From NCBI GenBank assembly GCA_964368965.1, contig CAYJDR010000008.1:16215-80214 (forward strand): a DNA stretch of 64,000 nt, in the 5' to 3' direction. This document shows, piece after piece, positions 26,618 through 35,930 of this stretch. Both the position numbers and the translations under genes were made by a program. The notes beneath the pieces were generated by a model, which saw nothing but the letters and a program-made list of their open reading frames with translations, had not been told where the DNA came from and made no database searches. The DNA comes from CAYJDR01 sp964368965. Its GTDB lineage: Bacteria > Chrysiogenota > Deferribacteres > Deferribacterales > Mucispirillaceae. Each line of letters opens with the position of its first letter. Position 1 is the first letter of the stretch.

Positions 26618-29503
26618 TTATCGGCGCAATTTATATATTTTATTTTTATTTACAAGTTCTACGAAGTGTTTCTCATCTAGTGGTTTTTCAAAGTAGTAGC
26701 CTTGTGCAATATCACAACCTAGGCGTTGCAGCCACAATACTTGCTCATGTGTTTCAACACCTTCTGCAACAACACGCATACCTAAGTTTTTTGCAAGCGT
26801 AATTGTACTTTCCACTATAATCGATGTGTTATTATTTCTATCAGTGTTATCTAGGAAAGCTTTATCCATTTTCAACACATCAGCATTAAGTTTACCTAAA
26901 CGGTTTAATGATGAAACGCCAGCACCGAAATCATCGACAGATATTTTAAAGCCCATTGCTTTGAAGCGGCTCACCTTATCAACTATATCATCTTCTGATG
27001 ATGTCATTGCGCTCTCAGTTACCTCTAGCTCCATATCTTCTGGGTTGATATTGTATTGCGTTGCGATGTTTAATAAGTCATGCATTATATAATCATCTAA
27101 AAGTGTTAGCGCCGATAGATTTACCGAAATAATTGGCAAATTCACTTTATCTTTATTAGCTTCAATAAACTTACAAACCTCTTCAAACACATATACATCT
27201 AGCTTTGCAATAAACCCGTTTTCTTCAAATTCAGGAATAAATTCACTTGGTAATATCATTTCTCCATCAGTTGTTTTCCAACGTACTAAAGCTTCTGCGC
27301 CCTTTAGCTCAAATGTGTTGAAGTCAACTTTAGGCTGGTAAACGATATAGAAGTCTTTATCTTCTAGCGCCTTATCCATACGGTATGTTACATCAAGCCT
27401 TGTATAATATGACTTTTGCATATCAGTATCAAAAACTTTGAAAGTGGTTTTGTGCGACCCCTTTCCGCTTTGCCTAGCTGTATCTGCATAATCTATCATA
27501 AAGCTTAGCTTTTCTTTTGGGTTAGTAACCACGTATGAACCTGCAGATATCGTCAAGTGATAATTTGTACCAATAATCTCTTGCACAACAGGAATAATTG
27601 TGCGTAATATCAGCACCTCTACTGATGGTTGCTGGCCGTTCTTACGCAATATTACAAAATTATCTGAAAACTTACGAGCAAATATCGCAGGTTTATCTTT
27701 AAACTCTTCCCTCAGTGCGTTTGCAATCGCTACCAACACTTCAGTGCCGCGCTCAACGCTATAATATGTGTTGATCGAACGAAACATATCAATATCAAAC
27801 GACACAATTTTATACTGACCACGCGTTGCAGTGCTTAGCATTTCCTCTGCTAGTTCATTAAATTTATGCATCGACATCAAACCCGTAACGCTATCATTAT
27901 CTAAAATGCGTTGCACCTCTGCACGCTTTGCTTTGGTAACCGTTAGCGCATACCAAAGTGATAATAACATCAAAAATGCGATAGGCAACAATATCCAATA
28001 CCAATAACGGCCAATAAAACTGCCGACATTCTCATCAGGTATGTATGTCACGGCATAGCTAAGCACTAAGTCTGAATAGACTTTTTCAGATAAGCTATCA
28101 AATATCACGTTAAATATAGGCACAAATTCACTTGCTATACCTGAGCGAAATGAAAAATACATCGGCAAATCAAAATCAGCTGAGAAAATATGCTCCGTTG
28201 AATCATCTAGCACTGTATTTGCATATGTTATACCACTTGTAGTAAATATGATAACGTCATCATCGCTGTCTTTATATGCATTTATAACGCTATCGAAGTC
28301 ATTATAGTAATTGAACTTAATATGTGGGAATACGGTTGTAAAGGCTTCAAAATTTGTGTTTAAATACCTTAATGAACCAATATTCCTGACATTGTTTGCG
28401 ATTTCAATAAAACTGTTGCCTTTATCTAGGATTTCTTTACGCACCATTGCTGCCATTGGAAGAAAATGATATGCGTCTGTTAAAACATAGCCAGCTAAGT
28501 CATGGTTTTTTTGCCCTATAAGCGATACTAATATATCGACTTTCTGGTATATGCTAGCCTCGTCCTCAAGCTTGTATGGCACATATTCAACATTGAAATC
28601 ATATGCCTTTGCAATATGGTTCATTAGTGCAATTATTGTGCCGTCAGGGTTTCCGTCATCGTTCGTATATGTGAATGGCTTATGGTTGTCAACATAGCCT
28701 ACTGTAAATGTTTCACCCTTTAACTTTTCGGCCTCAGCACGTGTGAGCGACCTGTGTATAGACTTATAATCGTAAACATATTTTTTATGGAGTTCTTGTG
28801 AGAGATTGCCTTCAGTATTAAGCACATATTGAAGCCCTGCGCGTATTTCAGCCATTATGCCAGCCGACTTAGAGTTTGACACAATATACACTGGGTATAC
28901 GCCTAAGTTTAACGCAGAGGAATAATTCATAAGCTTATTATCGCCAGAGTTTGTTAAGTAAAAATCTGTGTCAGCGTTTAAGTATTTACTTATATCTTTA
29001 ACAACGAATTCTACTGATATGTTGTTATCTATTAAATATTTTTCAAATAGTTCGTTTGCAGGATTGCTTGCATATGTCGCAACAGTTTTGCCATCGATTG
29101 ATTGAGGGTCATCATAGTAAATTTTTCTATCGCCCTTTGTTGCTAGTAGCATTGTTTCTTCGCCCATCGGGATATCTAGGTATAAAAATTCTTCTTCTAT
29201 TTCAGGTGTTTTGAAAAATAGCCCAGAGATATCAATTTCGCCTTTTCTCAATGCATCAAGTATTGGGCCTTCAACTTTTACATAATCAAACCTTAGGTTT
29301 GTGGCGCTTTCAACTTTTTTAAGCATTTCATAGCCAAAGCCCTCGCGCCCCTTGATTGATAAATCGTTAACTAAATCACCTTTAGACGTATAGCCGACTT
29401 TAACAACTTTTTTAAACACATCTCCATTAGCAAATGCATTTGTAGCACTTGTCATAAATACGCATAAAATTAGCAACTTTATTGCATTAGAGATTATGTT
29501 CAA
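26618..29503 (-). CDS. Dual periplasmic SBP sensor with degenerate GGDEF and EAL domains (paralogue 4)
   Basis: A 961-residue member of the same array. Signal peptide (to about residue 26, ending NAFANG), two SBP_bac_3-like domains (about 34-250 and 262-490), a transmembrane helix near 500-520, a GGDEF-like domain whose loop reads KFSDNF near 609, and an EAL domain with EALVRW near 734, ELEVTESAM, DDFGAGVSSLNRL (in VDDFGAG form), KMDKAFLD and QGYYFEKP. The initiation codon is a TTG with a GGAG 9 nt upstream; no ATG fits better. It is likely the founding upstream copy, since all four genes lie head to tail on the minus strand. Confidence 0.92.
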   Translation of the reverse strand: MNIISNAIKLLILCVFMTSATNAFANGDVFKKVVKVGYTSKGDLVNDLSIKGREGFGYEMLKKVESATNLRFDYVKVEGPILDALRKGEIDISGLFFKTPEIEEEFLYLDIPMGEETMLLATKGDRKIYYDDPQSIDGKTVATYASNPANELFEKYLIDNNISVEFVVKDISKYLNADTDFYLTNSGDNKLMNYSSALNLGVYPVYIVSNSKSAGIMAEIRAGLQYVLNTEGNLSQELHKKYVYDYKSIHRSLTRAEAEKLKGETFTVGYVDNHKPFTYTNDDGNPDGTIIALMNHIAKAYDFNVEYVPYKLEDEASIYQKVDILVSLIGQKNHDLAGYVLTDAYHFLPMAAMVRKEILDKGNSFIEIANNVRNIGSLRYLNTNFEAFTTVFPHIKFNYYNDFDSVINAYKDSDDDVIIFTTSGITYANTVLDDSTEHIFSADFDLPMYFSFRSGIASEFVPIFNVIFDSLSEKVYSDLVLSYAVTYIPDENVGSFIGRYWYWILLPIAFLMLLSLWYALTVTKAKRAEVQRILDNDSVTGLMSMHKFNELAEEMLSTATRGQYKIVSFDIDMFRSINTYYSVERGTEVLVAIANALREEFKDKPAIFARKFSDNFVILRKNGQQPSVEVLILRTIIPVVQEIIGTNYHLTISAGSYVVTNPKEKLSFMIDYADTARQSGKGSHKTTFKVFDTDMQKSYYTRLDVTYRMDKALEDKDFYIVYQPKVDFNTFELKGAEALVRWKTTDGEMILPSEFIPEFEENGFIAKLDVYVFEEVCKFIEANKDKVNLPIISVNLSALTLLDDYIMHDLLNIATQYNINPEDMELEVTESAMTSSEDDIVDKVSRFKAMGFKISVDDFGAGVSSLNRLGKLNADVLKMDKAFLDNTDRNNNTSIIVESTITLAKNLGMRVVAEGVETHEQVLWLQRLGCDIAQGYYFEKPLDEKHFVELVNKNKIYKLRR

Positions 29504-29622
29504 GCCCGCACGCTCCGAATAAATGACATTTAGAAAATGTTTATTCTAATATATTAAATTTAAACATCGCAAATGTCAATAACATAGCAGATAAACTTTA
29601 GCAAGTTTTACATATTATTGAT

Positions 29623-29655
29623 AAAAAATCCCCCAAAGCGTTATCACTCTGGGGT
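29623..29655 (-). terminator. Rho-independent terminator of the recA-dnaB operon
   Basis: Minus strand CCCCAGAG pairs with CTTTGGGG (one G-T pair) around an 8-nt loop, followed by a T-run. It closes the recX-rplI-dnaB-small protein transcription unit. Confidence 0.8.
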
Positions 29656-29667
29656 ATTATATTTTGA

Positions 29668-29901
29668 TTATTCTTTAGTTGAAGTTATTTGTTCTTGTAC
29701 TTTTTTCATCACCATTTTACGAGTGACCACACATGACACAATAACAACTACAGCGCACCCAACCATGCCTTTTAGTAAAAGTTGTGGGTCTTTACCGCCG
29801 TCGATAAGCACGATAGCCATAAACACAGCTGCACCGACAAATACATAAACCGTATATATCACACGCAACAATAACTCATACTTTACGAAATCGTTAGACA
29901 T
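29668..29901 (-). CDS. Small two-helix membrane protein
   Basis: A 77-residue protein with two transmembrane helices (about residues 9-30 and 43-62) and a basic, then Glu-rich C-terminus (TRKMVMKKVQEQITSTKE). It starts 20 nt after the dnaB stop, with GGAGGG before its ATG, and a terminator follows its stop, so it belongs to the same operon. No family recognised. Its place at the end of a replication/repair operon is probably only positional. Confidence 0.72.
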   Translation of the reverse strand: MSNDFVKYELLLRVIYTVYVFVGAAVFMAIVLIDGGKDPQLLLKGMVGCAVVVIVSCVVTRKMVMKKVQEQITSTKE

Positions 29902-29921
29902 TTTATGCCCTCCAAGTATTT

Positions 29922-31355
29922 TTATACTTCACCAGTTTCTTCGTTAAACTTTTTACTGCCTCTTCTTGGCTTGCTAGCTGAAGATGAAGCCTCATCTTTA
30001 AGTTTCTTGATATGTGCGATATCAACAGGTCGCTTACCGAAGCTTGTATACTCGCCATCAAACGACAAGTATGCCGTTCCTGGCTCACCGTTTCTGTATT
30101 TTTCGATAATGATTTCAGCAATATTTTTGAATACTGAATTTTCATTATACTTCTCATCACGGTAGATGAACATGATGATATCGGCATCTTGCTCAATAGC
30201 GCCAGATTCACGCAAGTCTGATATTCTTGGCCTTCTATTATCCGTCCTCGATTCAATCGCCCTGTTTACCTGAGCAAACGCAATGATAGGTACATCAAGT
30301 TCCTTTGCTAAGCTTTTCAACCCTCGTGAGATTTCAGATATTTGTTGCTCACGTACAGTTATTTTATTATTAACACCCATAATTTGTAGGTAGTCTATAA
30401 AGATAATATCCAGCAAGCCTTTGCTCTTCAACCTTCTACAACGTGAACGTATAGCGTTTACAGTTAGCGACGGCGTATCATCTAAAAAGATATTCATACT
30501 GCTTAGCTTTGATGAAAACTCTGCTAAGTTTTGCCAGTCCTCTTTGTTTAGCTCACCTGTACGCAGTTTAGATAGCCTGATGCGTGCCTCGCACGAGATA
30601 AGCCTATTCGCTAGTTGATACGAAGACATCTCAAGCGAGAAAAACGCACAACCTTTACCAGCAGCAGCTGCATTATATAATATATTTAACCCTAGTGAAG
30701 TTTTACCCATACCAGGTCGCCCAGCTACAATGATCAAATCAGAGCGCTGGAAGCCGTTCGTCATTTTATCAAGGTCATCAAAACCTGATGGCACACCTGA
30801 TAGGCCGTCAACATTTTGGTTTTCAAACAATTCTGCTAATATACGGTTGCTCTCAAGCACAACATCTTTGATATGTTCAACATCATCTTTGGATTTTATT
30901 TCGCCTAGGTTATACGCAACTTGTTGTGCTTCATCAACTAGGTCGTCAACTTCCCTTGATACGTCATAAGCAAGCTCAGATATTTTGCCACCAGCTGAAA
31001 TCATCTTACGCAATGTAGCTTTTTCACGCAATATATCTGCGTAGGCTTTAGCGTTAGCTGCGTTTGGAATATGCTTCACAAGGTCTGCTATATAGTCAAA
31101 GCCGCCTGCTTTTTCAAGTGTAGCTTCATCGTTCAGCTTTGTTACAAGCGTAACCATATCGAGAGGTTTGCCTGCGTCATGCAGCGCTATTAGTGCTTCA
31201 AAAATTATCTTATGGTATGTAAAGTAAAAATCAGGCCCGAATACTCGCCCCGATAAATCATCAATAACTTTAGGGTCTATAATAATAGATGCTAATACTG
31301 CCCGCTCAGCCTCCACGTTATGTGGTGGAACTTTTGCAGCATCAACATTACTCAT
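29922..31355 (-). CDS. dnaB: Replicative DNA helicase
   Basis: Hexameric 5'-3' helicase at the replication fork, 477 residues. N-terminal primase-interacting domain (PPHNVEAERAVLASIIID), RecA-like C-terminal domain with Walker A GRPGMGKTS near residue 214, Walker B-like DIIFIDYLQIM, and the conserved LRESGAIEQDADIIMFIYRDE. Its start overlaps the rplI end by eight bases. The C-terminal tail is basic (KPRRGSKKF). No intein is present. All motifs intact. Confidence 0.96.
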   Translation of the reverse strand: MSNVDAAKVPPHNVEAERAVLASIIIDPKVIDDLSGRVFGPDFYFTYHKIIFEALIALHDAGKPLDMVTLVTKLNDEATLEKAGGFDYIADLVKHIPNAANAKAYADILREKATLRKMISAGGKISELAYDVSREVDDLVDEAQQVAYNLGEIKSKDDVEHIKDVVLESNRILAELFENQNVDGLSGVPSGFDDLDKMTNGFQRSDLIIVAGRPGMGKTSLGLNILYNAAAAGKGCAFFSLEMSSYQLANRLISCEARIRLSKLRTGELNKEDWQNLAEFSSKLSSMNIFLDDTPSLTVNAIRSRCRRLKSKGLLDIIFIDYLQIMGVNNKITVREQQISEISRGLKSLAKELDVPIIAFAQVNRAIESRTDNRRPRISDLRESGAIEQDADIIMFIYRDEKYNENSVFKNIAEIIIEKYRNGEPGTAYLSFDGEYTSFGKRPVDIAHIKKLKDEASSSASKPRRGSKKFNEETGEV

Positions 31356-31788
31356 CAGCTACCACCACTACATCGAACTGGCCTTTAATATCTTTATAGA
31401 TGTTCACTTTGATAGTGTGGCCGCCTAGTTCTTTAATATCTTTCATGTCTAGCATTTTTTTATCTAGTTCAATGCCTTTTGCTTTTAGCATGTCGATAAC
31501 ATCGTTTGCTGTAACTGCACCATAAAGTTTACCGTTGCCAGCTTTGTGGCGAATTGTGATGCTTACATCTTTAAGCTGTGCTGCTAATGCTTTTGCATCA
31601 GATACACGTTTTTCTTCTTTATCTTTTATTGCTTGTAGTTTATTTTCTAACCTTTTGATGTTTTCAGGAGTAGCTTCAACTGCAACACCTTTTTTAAACA
31701 AAAAGTTTTGTGCATAACCTTGAGATACTTCTTTCACGTCGTTTTCTTTCGCGACACCTTTCACTTCTTTTAAAAATACAACTTTCAT
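31348..31788 (-). CDS. rplI: 50S ribosomal protein L9
   Basis: Primary 23S rRNA-binding protein bL9, 146 residues. N-terminal domain begins MKVVFLKEVKGVAKENDVKEVSQGYAQNFLF, followed by the long connecting helix rich in Lys and Glu and a C-terminal domain with GKLYGAVTANDV. The rplI-dnaB adjacency is widespread in bacteria. It overlaps recX by four bases (ATGA) and dnaB by eight. Confidence 0.95.
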   Translation of the reverse strand: MKVVFLKEVKGVAKENDVKEVSQGYAQNFLFKKGVAVEATPENIKRLENKLQAIKDKEEKRVSDAKALAAQLKDVSITIRHKAGNGKLYGAVTANDVIDMLKAKGIELDKKMLDMKDIKELGGHTIKVNIYKDIKGQFDVVVVADE

Positions 31789-32222
31789 TTCTCAAAATCT
31801 CCTTTTTTTATAACTCGCATACAATCAGCGATGGTATAACCTCGCTTTTGTAGATAAGACATACACTTACAAAACTGTTTGTAAGCATCTTCATAGTTAG
31901 CTTCAATATATTTTTCAGCAAGTTTTTTTATGTGCTCTTCAATATCAATGTTTTCTTCTGCAACAGTTGTTAATATGTCAGCTGTATCGACATAAACACC
32001 GCGTTCAGCTAATTTTGCTTTGATATAATATTCGCCATAAGACGCATTTAACTTAGAGCGGATGTATTGCTTTGTAGCACGTTCATCGTTTAGGTAGCCC
32101 CAATCTGTGAGTTGGTCTATGATGTCGTCATAGTTGCCTTTGCCACACTTTGTTTCTAGCTTCCTTATCAGCTCCACTTTAAAATAGTCACGTATGCCCA
32201 TGATTTTCAGAGCATACGACAT
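31785..32222 (-). CDS. recX: Regulatory protein RecX
   Basis: Small modulator that blocks RecA filament growth, 145 residues. Tandem three-helix repeats are visible: LKIMGIRDYFKVELIRKLETK, LTDWGYLNDERATKQYIRSKLNA and YGEYYIKAKLAERG. It starts 37 nt after recA, as in many genomes, and overlaps rplI. The second repeat ends in an unusual Cys-containing stretch (QFCKCMSYLQKRG). Confidence 0.88.
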   Translation of the reverse strand: MSYALKIMGIRDYFKVELIRKLETKCGKGNYDDIIDQLTDWGYLNDERATKQYIRSKLNASYGEYYIKAKLAERGVYVDTADILTTVAEENIDIEEHIKKLAEKYIEANYEDAYKQFCKCMSYLQKRGYTIADCMRVIKKGDFEK

Positions 32223-32259
32223 TGCTTGTTTGTTATATGTAATGCTGCTACCCTATGGA

Positions 32260-33288
32260 TTAGTCTTTTGCTTCCTTAGTTTTGCCTTCACCCCCACCGA
32301 TTTCAACGTTGTGAATTTTACGAATTTGAGCTTCTAAATCGGCTGTGAGTTCTGGGTTATTTTCAAGGTAAATTCTAGCGTTCGACTCGCCTTGCCCTAA
32401 CTTGATATCACCCATCGAGTACCACGCACCAGACTTTTGGATCAAGCCTGCGTTCACACTCATAGCCAAGATGATGCTTTCGTTAGATATACCTTTACCG
32501 AACACTATGTCAAATTCTGCCGTTTTGAACGGTGGAGACATTTTATTTTTTACAACTTTCACAAACGTGTGGTTTGCAACAGCTTCTTCTTTTTCTTTAA
32601 CCATGCTACCTTTCTTAACTTCCATACGGATAGAAGAGTAGAATTTTAGGGCGTTACCACCTGTAGTTGTTTCAGGGTTGCCGAACATTACGCCAATCTT
32701 CATACGAGTTTGGTTAATGAAGATAAGGCTGGTTTTAGATTTATTTACGATACCTGTAAGCTTACGTAACGCTTGGCTCATTAGCCTTGCTTGTAAGCCC
32801 ATGTGAGAGTCGCCCATGTCGCCTTCGATCTCTGCCTTTGGAGTAAGTGCTGCAACCGAGTCAACAACAATCATATCAACAGCGCCACTTCTAACGAGTG
32901 TTTCTGTGATTTCAAGCGCTGCTTCGCCGTTATCTGGTTGAGATATAAGCAGATTATCAGTATCAACACCGATAGATGCCGCATATACAGGGTCAAGTGC
33001 ATGCTCTGCATCAATGAATGCTGCTATGCCACCAGCTTTTTGAGCCTCTGCAATAATGTGTAGTGTAAGCGTCGTTTTACCACTTGACTCTGCGCCATAT
33101 ATCTCGATAATCCTGCCCCTAGGGATACCGCCAATGCCTAAAGCTATATCTAAACATAACGCACCAGTTGGGATAACCGGTACATTCTCAGTAGTTTTAT
33201 CACCAAGCCTCATTAGTGAGCCTTTGCCAAAGTCTTTTTCAATCTTGCCTAGTGCAAGCTCGAGCGCTTTCTTTTTGTCGCTATCCAT
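32260..33288 (-). CDS. recA: Recombinase RecA
   Basis: DNA-dependent ATPase for homologous recombination and SOS signalling, 342 residues. Walker A GAESSGKTT near residue 66, Walker B MIVVDSVAAL, and the L1/L2 regions SHMGLQARLMSQALRKLT and FGNPETTTGGNALKFY. The ATG at 33288 has a GGAGG 6 nt upstream; an in-frame ATG 36 nt earlier gives an unusual N-terminus and is not favoured. An SOS box of the GAAC-N4-GTTC type lies 115 nt upstream. The C-terminus (KIHNVEIGGGEGKTKEAKD) is short and mixed in charge compared with the acidic tail of E. coli RecA. Confidence 0.97.
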   Translation of the reverse strand: MDSDKKKALELALGKIEKDFGKGSLMRLGDKTTENVPVIPTGALCLDIALGIGGIPRGRIIEIYGAESSGKTTLTLHIIAEAQKAGGIAAFIDAEHALDPVYAASIGVDTDNLLISQPDNGEAALEITETLVRSGAVDMIVVDSVAALTPKAEIEGDMGDSHMGLQARLMSQALRKLTGIVNKSKTSLIFINQTRMKIGVMFGNPETTTGGNALKFYSSIRMEVKKGSMVKEKEEAVANHTFVKVVKNKMSPPFKTAEFDIVFGKGISNESIILAMSVNAGLIQKSGAWYSMGDIKLGQGESNARIYLENNPELTADLEAQIRKIHNVEIGGGEGKTKEAKD

Positions 33289-33355
33289 TATATCCTCCAA
33301 GAAATTGTTTATATTTTTAGCCATAATCTACATCCACTTTTTTAATGTTGAATTG

Positions 33356-33384
33356 ATTTTACTCTATAAAATTCGCTAAATCAA
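33356..33384 (-). promoter_or_regulatory. Probable sigma-70 promoter of recA
   Basis: Minus strand TTGATT (33379-33384) and TAAAAT (33356-33361) stand 17 nt apart, close to -35/-10 consensus. The SOS box sits 18 nt upstream of the -35. Confidence 0.5.
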
Positions 33385-33402
33385 TCAATATTTGCTAAAA
33401 AG

Positions 33403-33416
33403 TGAACATTTGTTCG
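33403..33416 (-). promoter_or_regulatory. LexA-type SOS box upstream of recA
   Basis: TGAACATTTGTTCG on the plus strand contains the GAAC-N4-GTTC dyad of the Bacillus-type LexA (DinR) operator. It is unlike the E. coli CTG-N10-CAG box. Its position just upstream of the recA -35 fits LexA control. Confidence 0.65.
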
Positions 33417-33474
33417 ATTTTTCTATTTTATCACTTATATGTCAATAAGTTACAAGGGCAACCATTGTACGATA

Positions 33475-34998
33475 TTAATTACAATGCCTTACAATATAAG
33501 TGTTTAGAGCATCAACATATGCTTCAACAGATGCAATCAACACATCAGTTGAAAGCCCTCTGCCGACTACAACTGTACCACTTTTTGCAAACTCAACCGT
33601 AACAGTAACTTCGCCTTGCGCGTCTTTACCTTTGCTTATTGCGTTTAGTTTATAGCTTTTCAACACGCCCTCGATACCAGATATACGTTCGATAGCTCTG
33701 AATGACGCATGCACAGGGCCATCACCGATTGCAGAGTCGAAAAGCAACTCGCCTTTATCGTTTTCAAGCCTTGCAGTAGCTGTTGCTATCATGCCAGTAC
33801 CACTTGAGAACCCAACGTAGTCGAGTGTGTACACTTTCTTTTTATCTATCAATGAGCCTAGTACGATTGCTTCTAAGTCTTCATCGAATACTTCTTTCTT
33901 TTTATCTGCTAAATCTTTGAATGCTGCAAATGCTGTATCAAGTTTCTCACCTTCAAGTGTAAAGCCAAGTTCAGCTAATCTTGTTCTGAATGCGTTTCTG
34001 CCAGAGTGCTTACCTAAAACAAGCGAGTTAGCTGGGATACCAACACTTTCAGCTGTCATAACTTCGTAAGTTGTGCGCTCTTTCAATACGCCATCTTGGT
34101 GGATACCAGATTCATGTGCGAATGCGTTTTTACCAACGATTGCTTTGTTTGGTTGAACTTCGATACCTGTGATGTTTGTAAGCAAACGGCTAGTTCTGTA
34201 TAGTTCAGTAGTATTAATTGTGTGCTCTAAGTCGCCATAGTAATCTTTTCTAACTTGTAATCCCATAACGATTTCTTCAAGTGCTGCATTACCAGCACGC
34301 TCGCCGATACCGTTAATAGTACACTCAACTTGGCCAGCACCAGCACGGATAGCCGCAAGTGAGTTTGCAACACCTAAGCCTAAATCGTTGTGGTTGTGTG
34401 AAGAAATAACAGCTTTATCAATGTTTGGAACATTGTTCATAACGCCTGATACGAAGTTGTAAATTTCTTCTGGTGTAGTGTAGCCAACTGTATCTGGTAA
34501 GTTCACAGTTTTTGCACCAGCTTTGATAACTGCTTCTATAACGCGGTATAAGTATTCTGGGTCGCTTCGTAGTGCATCTTCTGCGCTGAACTCAACATCG
34601 TCGCATAAGTTGCGTGCGAATGATACTGCATCTACAGCCATTTGCACAACTTCATCTCTATTTTTTCTAAGTTTATGTTGTAAGTGGATATCACTTGTTG
34701 CGATAAACGTGTGGATACGTGGTGCAACTGCAACTTTTAGTGCATCACCAGCTGCTTGGATATCTGCTTTGTTTGCACGTGCAAGGCCACAAACAGAAGC
34801 ATTTGTGATAGCTTTTGCGATATTATGTACCGACTCAAAATCTCCTTTTGAGCTAATTGGGAAGCCGGCTTCAATGACATTTACACCTAATTTTTCTAAT
34901 TGGAGTGCCAGTTGAATTTTCTCTTCAGGTTTCATGCTAAAGCCTGGGCTTTGCTCGCCATCTCTTAGCGTAGTGTCAAAAAATACTAATTTTCTCAT
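33475..34998 (-). CDS. leuA: 2-isopropylmalate synthase
   Basis: First committed enzyme of leucine synthesis: acetyl-CoA plus 2-ketoisovalerate. It has 507 residues, typical of LeuA type 1. HMGL-like TIM barrel begins VFFDTTLRDGEQSPG; HNHNDLGLGVANSLAAIRAGA and HESGIHQDGVLK are the metal and substrate motifs. The C-terminal LeuA dimer/regulatory domain (about 390-507) gives leucine feedback. The ATG at 34998 has AGGAGA upstream; the frame runs 30 codons further upstream but these cross a terminator hairpin. Last gene of the ilvB-ilvN-ilvC-psd-pssA-leuA cluster, though separated by that hairpin. Confidence 0.96.
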   Translation of the reverse strand: MRKLVFFDTTLRDGEQSPGFSMKPEEKIQLALQLEKLGVNVIEAGFPISSKGDFESVHNIAKAITNASVCGLARANKADIQAAGDALKVAVAPRIHTFIATSDIHLQHKLRKNRDEVVQMAVDAVSFARNLCDDVEFSAEDALRSDPEYLYRVIEAVIKAGAKTVNLPDTVGYTTPEEIYNFVSGVMNNVPNIDKAVISSHNHNDLGLGVANSLAAIRAGAGQVECTINGIGERAGNAALEEIVMGLQVRKDYYGDLEHTINTTELYRTSRLLTNITGIEVQPNKAIVGKNAFAHESGIHQDGVLKERTTYEVMTAESVGIPANSLVLGKHSGRNAFRTRLAELGFTLEGEKLDTAFAAFKDLADKKKEVFDEDLEAIVLGSLIDKKKVYTLDYVGFSSGTGMIATATARLENDKGELLFDSAIGDGPVHASFRAIERISGIEGVLKSYKLNAISKGKDAQGEVTVTVEFAKSGTVVVGRGLSTDVLIASVEAYVDALNTYIVRHCN

Positions 34999-35043
34999 AA
35001 CTATCTCTCCTATATTATCTAATTTTTCTTTAAATCTATAAAC

Positions 35044-35079
35044 AAAAACCCCGACCATTATAAATAAAAGGCGGGGTAT
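35044..35079 (-). terminator. Intercistronic terminator between pssA and leuA
   Basis: On the minus strand ACCCCGCC pairs with GGTCGGGGT (one bulge), followed by TTTTTG. It lies between the pssA stop and the leuA start and could lower or condition read-through into leuA. It might also be part of an attenuator, but no leader peptide is seen. Confidence 0.65.
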
Positions 35080-35093
35080 ATCAATCAATCCTA

Positions 35094-35109
35094 CATGATA
35101 ATTATCATG
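35094..35109. repeat. 16-bp perfect palindrome at the pssA stop
   Basis: CATGATAATTATCATG reads the same on both strands and spans the pssA stop codon. It could be a protein-binding site or a chance palindrome in coding sequence. Confidence 0.4.
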
Positions 35110-35899
35110 AACTATGCTCTTCTACACCTTCACCAGTGTCGCTCAGGGCGTCATCTTTCTTAGCTAAACGTCTCAGACCTGTCAGTAATCCGATACCAAC
35201 ATATAGTACGCCTACAACAAATAACGCAACTTCATAAAACATAACAACAGTAATCAACAACACCAAAAATATAATTAATGAGTTGTATGGATGTTTTCTG
35301 AAAAATGGAACATTTTTAAAGCTATAAAACGGAACTGGGCTTACCATTAAAAACGATAACATAAACATTACACCAATAACAACCACAGCAATAATGCCTT
35401 GGTCAATAGTTGCGCCATGAGTTTCCGTAAAAAGAATAATAGATGCGATAAAACCAGATGCAACAGGAATTGGCAACCCGATGAAATAATCGCTACTAAT
35501 TTTGCCCGCAAATACATTAAACCTTGCAAGCCTTAGCACACCGCACGCAATATATAAAAATACTGCAAGTACGCCAACACGCCCAAAAGGCTCATCAAGC
35601 CAAATATATGCAACAAGCGCTGGTGCTACACCGAAAGATATAGCATCACATAATGAGTCTAGCTGAACACCAAACTCAGATGTTGCGTTTAATAACCTAG
35701 CTATTTTACCATCTAGCATATCAAAGATAGAGGCTAGTAATAATAACAATGCGCATTGGAATATACTGCCACCATTTATAGCGTGCATTACTGCAAACAC
35801 ACCACTTAACAAGCCTAGTAACGTAACCATATTTGGAAGTATATAGTTGTTCTTTATACCGAAACCAAATTTACGCTTACGCTTTGCACTTTCTGTCAT
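35105..35899 (-). CDS. pssA: CDP-diacylglycerol--serine O-phosphatidyltransferase
   Basis: Inner-membrane enzyme making phosphatidylserine from CDP-diacylglycerol and serine, 264 residues with about seven helices. The CDP-alcohol phosphatidyltransferase motif is complete: DMLDGKIARLLN followed by FGVQLDSLCD near residues 60-82. The N-terminus (KRKRKFGFGIKNNYILPNMVTLLGL) is typical of the family. It lies directly downstream of the decarboxylase psd; together they make phosphatidylethanolamine. Confidence 0.94.
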   Translation of the reverse strand: MTESAKRKRKFGFGIKNNYILPNMVTLLGLLSGVFAVMHAINGGSIFQCALLLLLASIFDMLDGKIARLLNATSEFGVQLDSLCDAISFGVAPALVAYIWLDEPFGRVGVLAVFLYIACGVLRLARFNVFAGKISSDYFIGLPIPVASGFIASIILFTETHGATIDQGIIAVVVIGVMFMLSFLMVSPVPFYSFKNVPFFRKHPYNSLIIFLVLLITVVMFYEVALFVVGVLYVGIGLLTGLRRLAKKDDALSDTGEGVEEHSS

Positions 35900-35930
35900 T
35901 ATTCTTAACCTCTTCTAGAACTTTCGTATC

